Shown here one piece after another: positions 7,171 to 16,709 of a DNA stretch of 64,000 nt; the stretch's first letter is position 1; the number at the start of each line of letters is the position of its first letter. This DNA is from Halostagnicola sp. A-GB9-2. GTDB taxonomy: Archaea; Halobacteriota; Halobacteria; Halobacteriales; Natrialbaceae. Where the stretch lies: assembly GCF_030068615.1 (NCBI RefSeq), contig NZ_JASJOC010000001.1, positions 1 through 64,000 on the forward strand, in the 5' to 3' direction. Position numbers and translations under genes: made by a program. The notes beneath the pieces are model-generated. The model did not search any database. It saw nothing but the letters and a program-made list of their open reading frames with translations, and was not told the origin of the DNA.

Positions 7171-7983
7171 ATGCTCACCTTCATCGGTCTCGGTCTCTAC
7201 GACGAGCGCTCGATCACCGTCGAGGGCCAGGAGGCGCTCCGGGCCTCCGATCGCGCGTTCGCGGAGTTCTATACCAGCAAACTCGTCGGAACGACGATCG
7301 AGAGCCTCGAGTCACACCACGACGTCTCGATCGAGGTTCGCGACCGCGCAGGCGTCGAACAACATCCCGAAGAGATTCTCGAGGCCGCCGAGGCCGAGGA
7401 CGTCGCCTTCCTGACCGCCGGCGATACGATGATCTCGACGACCCACGTCGATCTCCGACTTCGCGCTCACGAGCGAGGGATCGAAACGCGGGTCATCCAC
7501 GGCGTCACGGCCCAAACTGCGACGAGCGCCCTGACGGGCCTCCAGAACTACCGCTTCGGAACGGCCACCACGCTTCCGTTTCCCTACGCACACGGCGCGG
7601 ACGGGCTCCCCTCGAGCGTGACGAACACGATCGACGACAACCGCGAGGAAGGGAGTCACACCGTCGTCTACCTGGATATCAAAGTCGACAACGAGGCCGC
7701 GATCGAGCGTGTCGACACCGACGAGGCCGTAGAGGAGTACATGACTGCCGACGTCGGCGCGGAACTACTCGCCGAGGAGTATCCTGACCTTGTGGGCGTT
7801 GTCGTCGCTCGAGCGGGCAGTCCGGATCCACTTGTCGAAGCGGGGACAATGACTGACCTCGCCTCGCGGGAGTTCGGCGATCCGCTCCACCTGCTCGTGG
7901 TCCCTGGAGACTGTCACCTGCTCGAGGCCGATGCACTGGTCGAACTCGCGGGTGCGAATCGCGAGGAACTGGATATCGTCTGA
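7171..7983 (+). CDS. dph5: Diphthine synthase (Dph5/DphB)
   Basis: This 270-residue SAM-dependent methyltransferase makes diphthine on the conserved histidine of elongation factor 2, the second step of diphthamide synthesis. The N-terminus LTFIGLGLYDERSITVEG is diagnostic of the family. The tetrapyrrole-methylase fold is seen in FLTAGDTMISTTH, VIHGVTAQTATSALTGLQ, the run around GTATTLPFPY, and LLVVPGDCHLLEADAL near the C-terminus. Length and start (ATG at 7171) are normal. It is a single gene; the flanking genes are unrelated. Confidence 0.95.
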   Translation: MLTFIGLGLYDERSITVEGQEALRASDRAFAEFYTSKLVGTTIESLESHHDVSIEVRDRAGVEQHPEEILEAAEAEDVAFLTAGDTMISTTHVDLRLRAHERGIETRVIHGVTAQTATSALTGLQNYRFGTATTLPFPYAHGADGLPSSVTNTIDDNREEGSHTVVYLDIKVDNEAAIERVDTDEAVEEYMTADVGAELLAEEYPDLVGVVVARAGSPDPLVEAGTMTDLASREFGDPLHLLVVPGDCHLLEADALVELAGANREELDIV

Positions 7984-8111
7984 AAGCGGTCTTACCGTTC
8001 GTCCAGTTCGCGTTCTCGAGTGCGATCGCCCGTCGATGGTTCCGTTCCTCGCCCCCCACCTTCATCTCCCTCTAGCAACGCATAAGTCGCCGTTCGAACT
8101 CCGATTCGTCG

Positions 8112-9176
8112 TTACCACTCGAGGGCCGACTCGAGGTGCGACCCGAATTCCGTCGGCGCTTCGACGTGGGGCGTGTGTCCAACGCCGGAGAGGACGACCT
8201 CTTCGAACTCGCCGCCTGCGTCCTCGTAGTCCTCGAGGACGGCGCGGGTCTGGTCGACCATCGGTTGCGGTGGGAACTCGTCCTCACCAGGCCAATCGGG
8301 AACCTGTCCGAGTCGACCGAGCGCTCCTAGGTCGAACACGGACTCGTTCGAGACGATCTGGTCGGTTTTGCCACGAAGCCACATGATCGGGAGTTTCGGA
8401 TCGATCTCTGCGATCGCCGAGAGGTCGCAATACTTCGGCGAGACGGCGTTGTTAACGCCGAGATCACCGGGTGCGACGCCCGGCCAGTTCGGTGACTCCA
8501 CCGCCGCTCCGGGATAGTTCTTCGCACCGGTTGCCGTATCCAACATGCTGGTCACGTACGATTCCTCGCGATCCGGATCGAAATCGTACGTCGGATCGAC
8601 GTAGAACGAGCGCAACACCGCCCGCGGAGAGCCGTCGCCAGCCGGTTCTCGGGTTCGGTTCTCGAGTCCCGCGACGAACTCGTCCGTCGAGAGGCCGCCG
8701 CCGGAGCCGGCGTGATCGTCGTAACAGGGCGTCCCCTCGAGGTCTTTGGTCCCGCCGAAGCCATACGGCGAGACCGGGTTGACCAATACGAGCGTTTCCA
8801 CGGCGTCCGGGTACGCCATCGTGTACTGCATGGCGACGCCGCCGCCGTTCGACCAGCCTACGAGCGTGGCGCTGTCTTCGAAGCCGAGATCCACACATAG
8901 CGCTCGGAGATCCGCAACGAAATCGCCGAGCCCGCGCGTCGCGTCGATGGCCTTCACCTCCGAATCGCCGTATCCGCGAAAGTCCGGTGCGATGGCTCGA
9001 TAGCCGTCCGGGAGTTCCCGCAATCGATCTTCGAAAAACCGAGACGATGAGACGTTGCCGTGAAGAAACACGACTGGATGTCCATCGGGGTCGCCAGCCT
9101 CGAGCACGTGCGTCTCGAGGCGTTTCGTTTCGACGAGTCGCGAATCGACGCCGGGGAGTGTATCCGCTCGAGTCAC
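8112..9176 (-). CDS. Alpha/beta-fold hydrolase
   Basis: A 354-residue hydrolase. The oxyanion-hole motif is HGNVSSS (39-45), the nucleophile elbow is GWSNGG with Ser109, and the catalytic His is His334 in VGHTPHVEAP. A long cap insertion (about 135-250) makes it larger than simple esterases; part of it (VDPTYDFDPDREESYVTSML) is likely helical. There is no signal peptide. The substrate cannot be read from the sequence; ester hydrolysis or C-C bond hydrolysis are both possible. It converges with dph5 and is separated from leuB by 54 bp on the same strand. Confidence 0.85.
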   Translation of the reverse strand: MTRADTLPGVDSRLVETKRLETHVLEAGDPDGHPVVFLHGNVSSSRFFEDRLRELPDGYRAIAPDFRGYGDSEVKAIDATRGLGDFVADLRALCVDLGFEDSATLVGWSNGGGVAMQYTMAYPDAVETLVLVNPVSPYGFGGTKDLEGTPCYDDHAGSGGGLSTDEFVAGLENRTREPAGDGSPRAVLRSFYVDPTYDFDPDREESYVTSMLDTATGAKNYPGAAVESPNWPGVAPGDLGVNNAVSPKYCDLSAIAEIDPKLPIMWLRGKTDQIVSNESVFDLGALGRLGQVPDWPGEDEFPPQPMVDQTRAVLEDYEDAGGEFEEVVLSGVGHTPHVEAPTEFGSHLESALEW

Positions 9177-9230
9177 GACCGGGCGCTACCACGCCGCCCC
9201 AAATAATTGTTCGCCGATCGGAACCCCCGC

Positions 9231-10211
9231 TTACAGTTCGTCGATGATCGCCGCCGTCACGTCCTCGGTCGAGGCGCTTCCGCCGAGATCGGCAGTCCGT
9301 GGCCCGTTCTCGAGGGTCGTTTCGACCGCATCCTGCACCGCGTCGGCCTCCTCGTCGTGGCCGAGGAACTCGAGCATCATCGCTGCGGAGACGATCGTCG
9401 CGGCCGGGTTCGCGACGCCTTCGCCGGCGATGTCGGGTGCGGTGCCGTGGACGGGCTCGAACAGACCTCGCTCGGAGCCGACGTTCGCCGAGGGAAGCAA
9501 GCCGAGGCCGCCGACGAGCCCCGCGGCGAGATCCGAGAGCACGTCGCCAGCCAGGTTCGGACAAACGACTACGTCGAACTGCTCGGGATCGAGACAAACC
9601 TTCGTCGCGAAGGCGTCCATCAGCACCTCGTCGGTTTCGACGCCCTGCTCGTCGGCGACTGACTTGATCGTGTCGCGAAAGACGCCGTCGGTCTCGCGCA
9701 TGACGTTCGCCTTGTGGGCGATCGTAAAGCCGTCATGATCGCCGTCCTCGACGTACTCGCAGGCGAACTCGCCGAGATCTCTCGAGGCCGACTGGGTGAC
9801 GACTCGCGTCAGCGTCGAGACGTCCTCGGAGAGGCGGTCCTCGTGACCGGCGTAGACGCCCTCGGTGTTTTCGCGGAGGAAGACCAGGTCCGTCTCCGGG
9901 CGCACGGCGTCGATTCCGGGATAGGCTTTCGCCGGACGAATGTTCACGAACGAATCGACCGCCTCTCGGAGCGGCAGAATAACGTCCGCCGCGGTCTCGC
10001 CCGCCGCACCGAACAGCGTCGCGTCCGCCGACGCCGCCAGCTCGTACGTTTCCTCGGGGAGCGCCTCGCCCGTGACTTCCTTTACGCGGTCGCCCGCGTC
10101 GGCCTCGCGAAACTCGAAGCCGATCTCGAGCGATTCGAGGACTTCGACCGCGGCCGGCGTTACTTCCTGTCCGATTCCGTCTCCGGGGATAACGGCGATT
10201 TCGTGAGTCAT
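9231..10211 (-). CDS. leuB: 3-isopropylmalate dehydrogenase
   Basis: A 326-residue NAD-dependent beta-decarboxylating dehydrogenase that oxidises 3-isopropylmalate in leucine synthesis. Visible motifs are [10 protein letters not shown] near the start, the substrate-binding segment [14 protein letters not shown], and the metal/NAD region [19 protein letters not shown] followed by [12 protein letters not shown]. The ATG at 10211 is chosen; a longer frame to 10277 adds 22 residues that do not fit the family. It is the last gene of the leftward branched-chain cluster, 180 bp after leuD, so it may have its own promoter. A homoisocitrate or isocitrate dehydrogenase role is less likely in this context. 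Confidence 0.93.
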   Translation of the reverse strand: MTHEIAVIPGDGIGQEVTPAAVEVLESLEIGFEFREADAGDRVKEVTGEALPEETYELAASADATLFGAAGETAADVILPLREAVDSFVNIRPAKAYPGIDAVRPETDLVFLRENTEGVYAGHEDRLSEDVSTLTRVVTQSASRDLGEFACEYVEDGDHDGFTIAHKANVMRETDGVFRDTIKSVADEQGVETDEVLMDAFATKVCLDPEQFDVVVCPNLAGDVLSDLAAGLVGGLGLLPSANVGSERGLFEPVHGTAPDIAGEGVANPAATIVSAAMMLEFLGHDEEADAVQDAVETTLENGPRTADLGGSASTEDVTAAIIDEL

Positions 10212-10391
10212 GCTTGAACGTCTCGAGGGGACCGAAATGAGGGTGTCGATAGCGAGATTGGCGAGCACGCAACACATGACCGTTGCTGAACCTGTTGGTC
10301 GCCGCCCCGATGGTACGCTCGTAAAAACCGTGAAACCGCTCGGGCTGATCGGTTCAAAGAAGACGCATCGTCGAGCAACCGAGCGTGGCGG

Positions 10392-11021
10392 CTACGACGA
10401 AGCCGTCGAGTCGTCGACGTACGGCAACTCCTCGGCTTTCTTCTGGACTTCGCCGGCGTTGGACTTCATCAGCGCCGTCGTGTCCCAGATGCCATCAACC
10501 AGCGCCTTTCGCTGGGCGTCGTCGACGGTCACGTCAATCGTCTCTCCGCCGTAGGTAACCGTCTCCGCTTCGATGTCGACGTCGATCTCTTCGTTCGGGT
10601 TCTCGTCGACCCAGGCCTGCAGTTCCTGAATCGTCTCGCTGTCGGCGGTGACGGTCGGAATTCCTAGCGCCAGACAGTTGCCCGCGAAAATCTCGGCGAA
10701 GCTCTCGCCGATGATCGCGTCGATTCCCCAGCGCATCAGGGCCTGGGGCGCGTGCTCTCTCGAGGACCCACAGCCGAAGTTACTGTTAACGACCATCACC
10801 GAGGAGTCTTGGTAGCGCTCCTCGTTGAACGGGTGTTCCTTCTGGTTGTCGTCGTCGTCGAAGCGCAGGTCGAAGAAAGCGAACTCGCCGAGCCCGTCGA
10901 AGGTGACGACCTTCATGAACCGAGCCGGGATGATCTGGTCGGTGTCGATATCGTTGCCCTCGATCGGAACGCCGGATCCCGATTCGTGGGTTACTTCCGG
11001 AATGTCGACTTCGTCGCTCAC
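10392..11021 (-). CDS. leuD: 3-isopropylmalate dehydratase, small subunit
   Basis: This 209-residue swivel-domain subunit pairs with LeuC to isomerise 2-isopropylmalate to 3-isopropylmalate. Family motifs are [14 protein letters not shown] near the N-terminus and [15 protein letters not shown] in the middle, which contacts the substrate. It overlaps the leuC stop by 4 bp (ATGA), so the two subunits are translationally coupled. Length is a little above bacterial LeuD because of an acidic C-terminal stretch. The same enzyme family also handles citramalate, so it may serve isoleucine synthesis as well. Confidence 0.94.
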   Translation of the reverse strand: MSDEVDIPEVTHESGSGVPIEGNDIDTDQIIPARFMKVVTFDGLGEFAFFDLRFDDDDNQKEHPFNEERYQDSSVMVVNSNFGCGSSREHAPQALMRWGIDAIIGESFAEIFAGNCLALGIPTVTADSETIQELQAWVDENPNEEIDVDIEAETVTYGGETIDVTVDDAQRKALVDGIWDTTALMKSNAGEVQKKAEELPYVDDSTASS

Positions 11022-12439
11022 GCCAGATTCACCTCCTTGAGTTCGCGCACGTCAGTAACCTCTCCGGTGATTGCCGCGGCGGCGACCATCCGCGGATTCA
11101 TCAGGACGGTACGGCCGTCCTTGCTCCCCTGCCGGCCGACGAAGTTCCGGTTCGAGGAGGAGGCACACGCCTCGTCGCCCTCGAGTTGGTCTTCGTTCAT
11201 GCCGAGACACATCGAACAGCCGGCGTTTCGCCACTCGAAGCCGGCTTCCTCGTATATGTCCTTGAGGCCTTCTGCCTCTGCAGTCTCCTGAACGCGCTGA
11301 CTACCGGGGACGACCAGCGCTCGAACGTCGTCGTCGACCTGACGACCCTCGACGATTTCGGCACCGCGTCGGAGGTCGGGCAGTCGGGCGTTGGTACACG
11401 AGCCGAGGAAGGCGACGTCGATGTCGTACCCCTCCATCGTCTCGCCTGGCTCGACGCGCATGTGTTCCTGGGCGCGTTCTGCCGTGTCCGCCTTGTCCGC
11501 GGGGAGGTCTTCGGGTGCCGGAATCTCTTCGGAGATGCCGATTCCCTGGCCTGGGGTCGTCCCCCAGGTGACGACGGGCTCGAGCTCCGAGCCGTCGATG
11601 GTGACGACGTCGTCGTACTCGGCGTCGTCGTCGCTCGCGATCGACTCCCAGTACGGTTTGAGCTCCTCGAACTTCTCGGGGTTCTCCTGGAAGTGGTCAG
11701 TCTGCTCGAGCCACTCGTAGGTGGTCTCGTCGGGGTTGACGTAGCCCGCTCGAGCGCCGCCCTCGATGGACATGTTACAGATCGACATCCGGCCTTCCAT
11801 GCCGAGGCTCTCGATGGCCTCGCCGGCATACTCGTAGACGTAGCCGACGCCGCCTTCGGTTCCCAGGCGGCTGATGATCTCGAGGATGACGTCTTTCGCT
11901 TCGACGCCATCGCTGAGCTCGCCGGTGATCTCGATCTTTCGGACCTTCTGTTTCTCGAACGCGAGCGTCCCCGTCGCGAGGACGTCCCGGATTTGGGAGG
12001 TCCCGATACCGAACGCCAGCGCGCCGAACGCGCCGTGGGTGCTCGTGTGGGAGTCGCCACAGACGATCGTTTTACCGGGCTGGGTGAGTCCCTGCTCCGG
12101 TCCGATGACGTGGACGATTCCCTGGTCGCCCGAGTTCGGATCCGAAAAGTCGATGCCCGCGTCCCGAACGTTTTGCTCGAGTTCGGACATCATCTCCTCG
12201 GCCGAGTCCTCCTCGTACGGGCGGGACTGGTCCGACGTCGGGACGATGTGATCGACCGTCGCATGGGTCAGTTCGGGGTAGGCGACCTCGAGGTCTCGCT
12301 CCTCGAGCATGCCGAACGCCTGCGGACTGGTGACCTCGTGAATGAGGTGCAGTCCGACGAACAGTTGGTCCTGTCCGGTCGGTAGCGTCGTTACTTTGTG
12401 CCGATCCCACACCTTATCGTAGAGTGTTCCCTCGCTCAT
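11018..12439 (-). CDS. leuC: 3-isopropylmalate dehydratase, large subunit
   Basis: A 473-residue aconitase-family subunit that carries the [4Fe-4S] cluster. The cluster cysteines are seen in [10 protein letters not shown] and in GCSMCLGMN. Other family segments are [20 protein letters not shown] and the C-terminal [10 protein letters not shown]. It starts 4 bp inside the end of the small gene before it and ends 4 bp inside leuD, so it is translated in a tight operon. The length equals that of bacterial LeuC. Confidence 0.95.
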   Translation of the reverse strand: MSEGTLYDKVWDRHKVTTLPTGQDQLFVGLHLIHEVTSPQAFGMLEERDLEVAYPELTHATVDHIVPTSDQSRPYEEDSAEEMMSELEQNVRDAGIDFSDPNSGDQGIVHVIGPEQGLTQPGKTIVCGDSHTSTHGAFGALAFGIGTSQIRDVLATGTLAFEKQKVRKIEITGELSDGVEAKDVILEIISRLGTEGGVGYVYEYAGEAIESLGMEGRMSICNMSIEGGARAGYVNPDETTYEWLEQTDHFQENPEKFEELKPYWESIASDDDAEYDDVVTIDGSELEPVVTWGTTPGQGIGISEEIPAPEDLPADKADTAERAQEHMRVEPGETMEGYDIDVAFLGSCTNARLPDLRRGAEIVEGRQVDDDVRALVVPGSQRVQETAEAEGLKDIYEEAGFEWRNAGCSMCLGMNEDQLEGDEACASSSNRNFVGRQGSKDGRTVLMNPRMVAAAAITGEVTDVRELKEVNLA

Positions 12440-12867
12440 TTGTTATCCTCCACACTGTCAGCTCGTACCTTCCCCCGCTCGAAGACTCGGTTCGTACGAT
12501 TCGAATCCGCCTCTTCGGTCGGCGGCGTGTGACTGACGGTTTTCATGGTCCGCTCATCCGTCGTCGTTTGCTCGTCCGGCGTTTGCTCGTCCGGCGTTTG
12601 CTCGTCCGGCGCTGTTCGTTCGGATTGATCGTCGTCCGGTTCGACGGCTTCCGATCGGCCGCCGTCCGCCGCAACGATCGGGCCGCGACTGAACAGCTGT
12701 CCCGTCGATTCGTCGGTGTAGGGATTGGTGTGACTGATCTCTCCCATCGTGTCACCCGAGCCGGACGCTGTTTCCGTCGTCGTCGTTCCGGACGTGTTTG
12801 TCGACGATCCAGCAGCGCCGCTCGTCGTCCCGGAATCGGTGGTCGTCGTTTCGGTCTCTCGTGTCAT
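12436..12867 (-). CDS. Small haloarchaeal protein between ilvC and leuC, function unknown
   Basis: About 143 residues, mostly disordered. The first 45 residues are a Thr/Ser/Gly-rich run. Then comes an ordered block ([28 protein letters not shown]), a linker with a tandem TPDEQ repeat, and a second ordered block ([22 protein letters not shown]). From memory, the two HT-P-containing blocks occur in a family of short proteins found at this same place in other haloarchaeal leu/ilv clusters. The ATG at 12867 is the best start; an in-frame extension to 12981 runs into the ilvC end. It overlaps leuC by 4 bp. A scaffold or adaptor role for the pathway enzymes is only a guess. Confidence 0.72.
   Translation of the reverse strand: MTRETETTTTDSGTTSGAAGSSTNTSGTTTTETASGSGDTMGEISHTNPYTDESTGQLFSRGPIVAADGGRSEAVEPDDDQSERTAPDEQTPDEQTPDEQTTTDERTMKTVSHTPPTEEADSNRTNRVFERGKVRADSVEDNK
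12566..12610 (-). repeat. Three tandem copies of a 15-bp in-frame repeat
   Basis: The unit GTTTGCTCGTCCGGC occurs three times without a gap and encodes TPDEQ repeated in the linker of the small gene above. The unit length keeps the frame, and a degenerate fourth unit follows on the coding strand's 3' side. This points to replication slippage in a disordered linker. Confidence 0.85.
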
Positions 12868-12886
12868 CTGTGTTCGGTCGCCTCGA

Positions 12887-13939
12887 TTAGTCCGCCTGAA
12901 CGCGCGTTTTCTCGTCCTCGTCTTCGCTCTCTTCGTTCGCTTCCTCCCACGCGAAGAGGGCGCGAAGTCGTTCGCCGACATCTTCGATTTCGTGGTTCTT
13001 CTCCGCCTGGTTCAACTGGGTGTAGACCGGCCGGTTGGCCTGGTTCTCCGCGACCCACTCGGTCGCGAACTCGCCTTCCTGAACCTGTCGGAGGACTTCT
13101 TCCATGTTCTCTCGAGCGTGGTCGTCGATGATCTCGTCGCCGCGAGTGAGGCCGCCGTACTCGGCGGTGTCGGAAACCGAATCCCACATCGCGCCGAGGC
13201 CGCCTTCGTACATCAGGTCGACGATGAGCTTCATCTCGTTCATGCACTCGAAGTAGGCCATCTCCTCGCTGTAGCCGGCGTCGACGAGCGTCTCGTAGCC
13301 GACCTTGATCAGCTGGGCGATGCCGCCACAGAGGACGGCCTGCTCGCCGAAGAGGTCCGTTTCCGTTTCCTCTTTGAACGTCGTCTCGACGACGCCCGCT
13401 CGAGTACAGCCGATTCCCTTCGCGTAGGCGAGCGCCCGGTCCTTCGCGTCTCCGGTCGTATCCTGGTAGACGGCGAGCAGTCCGGGGGTTCCCTCGTCGC
13501 GCTCGTAGTTTCGCCGAACCAGGTGGCCCGGCGACTTCGGCGCGATCATGGTCACGTCGACGTGTTCGGGCGGCTGGATCTGGTTGTAGTGGATGTTAAA
13601 GCCGTGGGCGAACTGGAGCGTGTCACCCTCCTCGAGGTGCGGTTCGATCTCCTCGTAGACGGCCGGCTGGACCGTATCCGGAACTAGAATGGACACCACG
13701 TCCGCCTGTTTCGCCGCTTCGGCCGCGGTCGCGACCTCGAGGCCCTCTTCGCGGGCGGGTTTGCGCGAGGACGAATCCTCGCGGAGGCCGACGATCACGT
13801 CGACGCCGCTTTCGTGGAGGTTCAACGCGTGGGCGTGGCCCTGACTTCCGTAGCCGAGGACGGCAACGGTCGAGTTTGCGAGGTGCGATTCGTCTACGTC
13901 TCCGTCGTAATAGATTTCGGTGGTAAAGTCTTCAGTCAT
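12887..13939 (-). CDS. ilvC: Ketol-acid reductoisomerase
   Basis: This 350-residue class I enzyme rearranges and reduces acetolactate or acetohydroxybutyrate, using NAD(P)H and Mg2+, in valine and isoleucine synthesis. The Rossmann motif is [13 protein letters not shown] (30-42), followed by substrate-domain motifs such as [12 protein letters not shown] and [12 protein letters not shown], and the metal-binding helix [19 protein letters not shown]. An acidic tail of about 20 residues is a halophile addition. Its start overlaps the end of ilvN by 8 bp. Confidence 0.96.
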   Translation of the reverse strand: MTEDFTTEIYYDGDVDESHLANSTVAVLGYGSQGHAHALNLHESGVDVIVGLREDSSSRKPAREEGLEVATAAEAAKQADVVSILVPDTVQPAVYEEIEPHLEEGDTLQFAHGFNIHYNQIQPPEHVDVTMIAPKSPGHLVRRNYERDEGTPGLLAVYQDTTGDAKDRALAYAKGIGCTRAGVVETTFKEETETDLFGEQAVLCGGIAQLIKVGYETLVDAGYSEEMAYFECMNEMKLIVDLMYEGGLGAMWDSVSDTAEYGGLTRGDEIIDDHARENMEEVLRQVQEGEFATEWVAENQANRPVYTQLNQAEKNHEIEDVGERLRALFAWEEANEESEDEDEKTRVQAD

Positions 13940-14594
13940 CGTCTGCGTGTGGTTGTTGTGGTTGGGTTGGCTCGTTCTGGGCCGATTCTTCCGGCGGCGC
14001 TTCGCGGGCAGTGTCCGTCATTCCGCGCGCCAGCGCCGTCGTTCCGGTTCGGGAGATTTCGCGGATGCCGAACTGGCCGAACGCTTCGATCGCCGAATCG
14101 ATCTTCTGGTCGCTTCCCGTGATCTCGATGGTCGCCGTCTCGGGAGTGGCGTCGACGGTCTTTCCGTCGAACATATCCGCGACAGCCGCGACCCGATCGG
14201 GACGCATCGCGTTGACCTTTACGAGCGCGAGTTCGCGACGCATCGCGTCGGGCTCGAGCTCCTGGACCGAAACGACCGGAACGAGCTTTCGAAGTTGCTT
14301 TTTGATCTGTTCGATACCGGGGTCGGGTTCCTCGACGACGAGGGTGATCCGCGCTCGGTCCTCGTCTTCAGTCGGGCCGACCGTGAGACTCTCGATGTTG
14401 AACTGTCGCCTCGAGAACAGCCCCGAAACGTCCGAGAGGACGCCCGGTTCGTGCTCGACGAGCGCCGAAATGACGGTTCGGCGCGGATCGTGCTGAGCCT
14501 CGACCTCGGGATCGACGCGAATCCCCTGTGCGGTGCGTCGTCCCTTTGGCGTGGGGCGTTCTTCGGGGGCTGGTCCGTCGAGTCCACCGCTCAT
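13932..14594 (-). CDS. ilvN: Acetolactate synthase, small (regulatory) subunit
   Basis: About 220 residues. The N-terminal ACT domain is at about 40-110 ([21 protein letters not shown], shortened here: [14 protein letters not shown]; then [12 protein letters not shown]), where valine feedback is sensed in this family. A second ACT-like half follows ([27 protein letters not shown]). A 35-residue Glu/Gln/Pro-rich tail is extra compared with bacterial IlvH. The ATG at 14594 overlaps the ilvB stop by 4 bp; a longer frame to 14855 only re-reads ilvB. It activates and regulates IlvB in the cytoplasm. Confidence 0.94.
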   Translation of the reverse strand: MSGGLDGPAPEERPTPKGRRTAQGIRVDPEVEAQHDPRRTVISALVEHEPGVLSDVSGLFSRRQFNIESLTVGPTEDEDRARITLVVEEPDPGIEQIKKQLRKLVPVVSVQELEPDAMRRELALVKVNAMRPDRVAAVADMFDGKTVDATPETATIEITGSDQKIDSAIEAFGQFGIREISRTGTTALARGMTDTAREAPPEESAQNEPTQPQQPHADDD

Positions 14595-16405
14595 AGCTGA
14601 TCCTCCGCCAGTGCGAACTGGCCGTTGTCGCCGCCGCTTGGAACCATCGGGTAGACGTTCGCCTGCGGATCGATATGCGCGTCGATCACCGACGGTCCGT
14701 CGTAGTCGATCGCCGCCTCGATGGTGTCTGCGACCTCGTCGTACTCGTCGATTCGGAAGCCCTGCGCGCCGAACGCTTCGGCGAGCTTGTCGAATTCGGG
14801 CATCCAGTTGTACTCCGAGGCGGCGTGACGACCCTCGAAGAAGGCGTCCTGCCACTGTCGGACCATCCCGATGTACTCGTTGTTAAGCACCACGACGGTG
14901 ATGTCGAGGTTTTCGCGAACTGCGACGGAGAGGCCCTGAAGCGTCATCAGGAACGAGCCGTCGCCGTCGATGCAGACGACCTCCTGATCGTCGTCGGCGG
15001 CGATCCGCGCGCCGATCGCCGACGGCAGGCCGTACCCCATCGTGCCCAAGCCGTGACTCGAGACCCACGTCCGCGGTTCGGTGTAGGTCCAGTACTGGCA
15101 GGCCCACATCTGGTGTTGGCCGACGCCGGTCGTCACGACCGCTCGGTCGCTGGTCGCTTCGTCCAAGGCTTCGACGACGAACTCCGGTTGGACCGGTCGG
15201 TCCTCCGGGGCGGCGTAGGCCATCGAGTAGTCGGATTTCCACTGCTGACACTGAGCTCGCCATTTGGTTGCCTGCGGCGAGGTTTCCATTTCCTCGGCCA
15301 GTTGGGTGACGACCGTTTCGGCGTCGCCGATCAGCGGATAATCCGCGTGGATGTTCTTCGAAATCTCCGCGGGGTCGATGTCGACGTGGATCAGTTCGGC
15401 GTCGGGCGCAAACGTCTCGATACCGCCGGTGAGGCGGTCGTCGAAGCGCGTTCCGATGCCGATCAGCGTGTCGCAGTGGGTGACCGCCATGTTGGCGTAG
15501 CCGGTGCCGTGCATGCCGGCCATTTCCATCGACAGCTCGTGATCTTCGGGGAACGAACCGATGCCGGGCATCGTCGTGATGACCGGAATCTCGTGTTCGA
15601 TGGCGAACTCGCGACAGGCCTCGCTGGCCTCGCCCTTGATGACGCCGCCGCCCAGGAGCAAGGCGGGCTTGCTCGAGTTCTCGATCCGTCGAGCCGCTTG
15701 CTCGACGATTTCGGGATCCGCCCGCTCTTGAACCTCGTAGGTGTCCGGCACCTTCGGGTCGTCGGGCTCGTGATCCGTATCGGCTTTCGTCACGTCCTTG
15801 GGCAGGTCGACCAGGGTCGGTCCCGGTCGCCCCTCGCGGGCGAGTGCGAACGCTTCGCTCACGTCCGAGCCGACGGTGTCGGGGTCGTCCGAGAACGTGT
15901 TGTCCTTCGTGATCGGCGTCGTGACGCCGGTAGTGTCGGTCTCCTGGAACGCGTCGTTACCGACGAACTCTCGTGGAACCTGCCCCGTCAGTGCGAGCAT
16001 CGGGTCTGAGTCCATATCGGCGTCAGCGATCCCGGTGACGAGGTTCGTCGCACCCGGTCCGGAGGTCGCCAGGCAGATTCCCGGCTCTCCCGAGACGATG
16101 CCATAGGCGTCCGCCGCGTGGGCGGCCCCCTGTTCGTGAGCCATCGTCACGTGATAGATGTCCGAATCGTAGAGCGCGTCGTAGACGGGCATGATCGCAC
16201 CGCCCTGAACGCCGAAGGCGTACTCGACGCCTGCGTTCTCGAGCGCCCGAATCACCGACTGGGCGCCCGTCGTGACGGGTTCCTGTTCGGTGTCGGATTC
16301 GGCTCTCGAATCCTGTGTGGTCGCGGATTCGTCTGCGTGCTGTTCCCCTGTCGGCGGATCGTCCGTTTCGGTTGGTGATGTGATCGAGGAAGCGCGTTCG
16401 CTCAT
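14591..16405 (-). CDS. ilvB: Acetolactate synthase, large (catalytic) subunit
   Basis: A 604-residue thiamine diphosphate enzyme that makes acetolactate or acetohydroxybutyrate, the first common step to valine, leucine and isoleucine. The catalytic Glu lies in TMAHEQGAAHAADAYG, the FAD/central domain in the middle, and the TPP motif starts at GDGSFLMTLQG and ends in VVLNN. About 45 acidic and Thr-rich residues precede the conserved start of the fold (QSVIRALENAGVEYAFG). A GGGAGGA Shine-Dalgarno (16411-16417) lies 5 nt before the ATG. Upstream are a TATA-like element, a palindrome and a valine-rich short ORF, suggesting regulated expression. Confidence 0.95.
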   Translation of the reverse strand: MSERASSITSPTETDDPPTGEQHADESATTQDSRAESDTEQEPVTTGAQSVIRALENAGVEYAFGVQGGAIMPVYDALYDSDIYHVTMAHEQGAAHAADAYGIVSGEPGICLATSGPGATNLVTGIADADMDSDPMLALTGQVPREFVGNDAFQETDTTGVTTPITKDNTFSDDPDTVGSDVSEAFALAREGRPGPTLVDLPKDVTKADTDHEPDDPKVPDTYEVQERADPEIVEQAARRIENSSKPALLLGGGVIKGEASEACREFAIEHEIPVITTMPGIGSFPEDHELSMEMAGMHGTGYANMAVTHCDTLIGIGTRFDDRLTGGIETFAPDAELIHVDIDPAEISKNIHADYPLIGDAETVVTQLAEEMETSPQATKWRAQCQQWKSDYSMAYAAPEDRPVQPEFVVEALDEATSDRAVVTTGVGQHQMWACQYWTYTEPRTWVSSHGLGTMGYGLPSAIGARIAADDDQEVVCIDGDGSFLMTLQGLSVAVRENLDITVVVLNNEYIGMVRQWQDAFFEGRHAASEYNWMPEFDKLAEAFGAQGFRIDEYDEVADTIEAAIDYDGPSVIDAHIDPQANVYPMVPSGGDNGQFALAEDQL

Positions 16406-16416
16406 GTGGGTCCTCC

Positions 16417-16431
16417 CGCCGTTTTGCGGCG
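16417..16431. promoter_or_regulatory. Palindrome CGCCG-N5-CGGCG at the ilvB promoter
   Basis: A perfect 5-bp inverted repeat with a 5-nt spacer ends at the Shine-Dalgarno of ilvB. A TATA-like CTATATGA lies at about 16440-16447, so transcription would be expected to start near 16417-16420, inside the palindrome. It could be a repressor operator or, in a longer mRNA, a hairpin controlling access to the ribosome site. Confidence 0.4.
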
Positions 16432-16515
16432 ATTAGTTGTCATATAGTGTGTCGACTGCTGTGTGACTTGTCGCTGTGGAATCGATGCGAGGCCGGAACG
16501 AGAAGGAGGTGTGTG

Positions 16516-16532
16516 AGGGGCTAGACGGCCCC
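16516..16532 (-). other. Hairpin AGGGGC-N6-GCCCCT containing the leader ORF stop codon
   Basis: On the leftward strand AGGGGC and GCCCCT pair perfectly over 6 bp with loop CGTCTA. The TAG stop of the valine-rich short ORF lies across the loop and the start of the second arm. A pyrimidine-rich stretch (CCTCCTTCTCGTT) follows, but there is no long T run, so plain termination is uncertain. Confidence 0.45.
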
Positions 16533-16631
16533 TACAATAGCGAACTGAGCGGACACGCCGGTGTCGACCGCACTGACCACCAACTGTGTGCGTGACCTCA
16601 TTACCTCGACTGTAGCCATCTCGAGCGTCAT
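16521..16631 (-). CDS. Candidate ilv leader peptide (36 aa, valine-rich)
   Basis: An ATG at 16631 opens 36 codons that end in the loop of a hairpin 116 nt before ilvB. The product has eight Val, two Leu and one Ile, about a third branched-chain residues, and starts MTLEMATVEVM and ends AQFAIVGAV. It has few acidic residues, unlike ordinary haloarchaeal proteins. Leader peptides rich in the end-product amino acids, followed by a hairpin, control ilv operons in bacteria by attenuation; such control is not established for archaea. No clear TATA box lies before it, so it would be transcribed from leuA or from an unseen promoter. Coding is not proven. Confidence 0.4.
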   Translation of the reverse strand: MTLEMATVEVMRSRTQLVVSAVDTGVSAQFAIVGAV

Positions 16632-16661
16632 AACTCTTCTGTGTCTTGTTCGGACGTGATG

Positions 16662-16686
16662 GTTCCCGTAGCCGATGCTCGGGAAC
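16662..16686 (-). terminator. Hairpin just after leuA
   Basis: GTTCCCG and CGGGAAC form a perfect 7-bp stem with an 11-nt loop, 24 nt past the leuA stop. No T run follows on the leftward strand, so it may protect the leuA mRNA end or form the first hairpin of the ilv leader region rather than terminate transcription. Confidence 0.35.
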
Positions 16687-16709
16687 GCTTGCAAACAGGG
16701 AGAACATCC

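Noticed and set aside
11186-12385. 399-codon plus-strand frame opposite leuC
   Set aside because: It is rich in Leu, Val, Asp and Arg without motifs and lies wholly inside leuC, whose cluster cysteines are intact.
12566-12610. Possible short CRISPR-like array
   Set aside because: The three units are directly adjacent without spacers and are in frame in a coding linker, so they are a tandem repeat.
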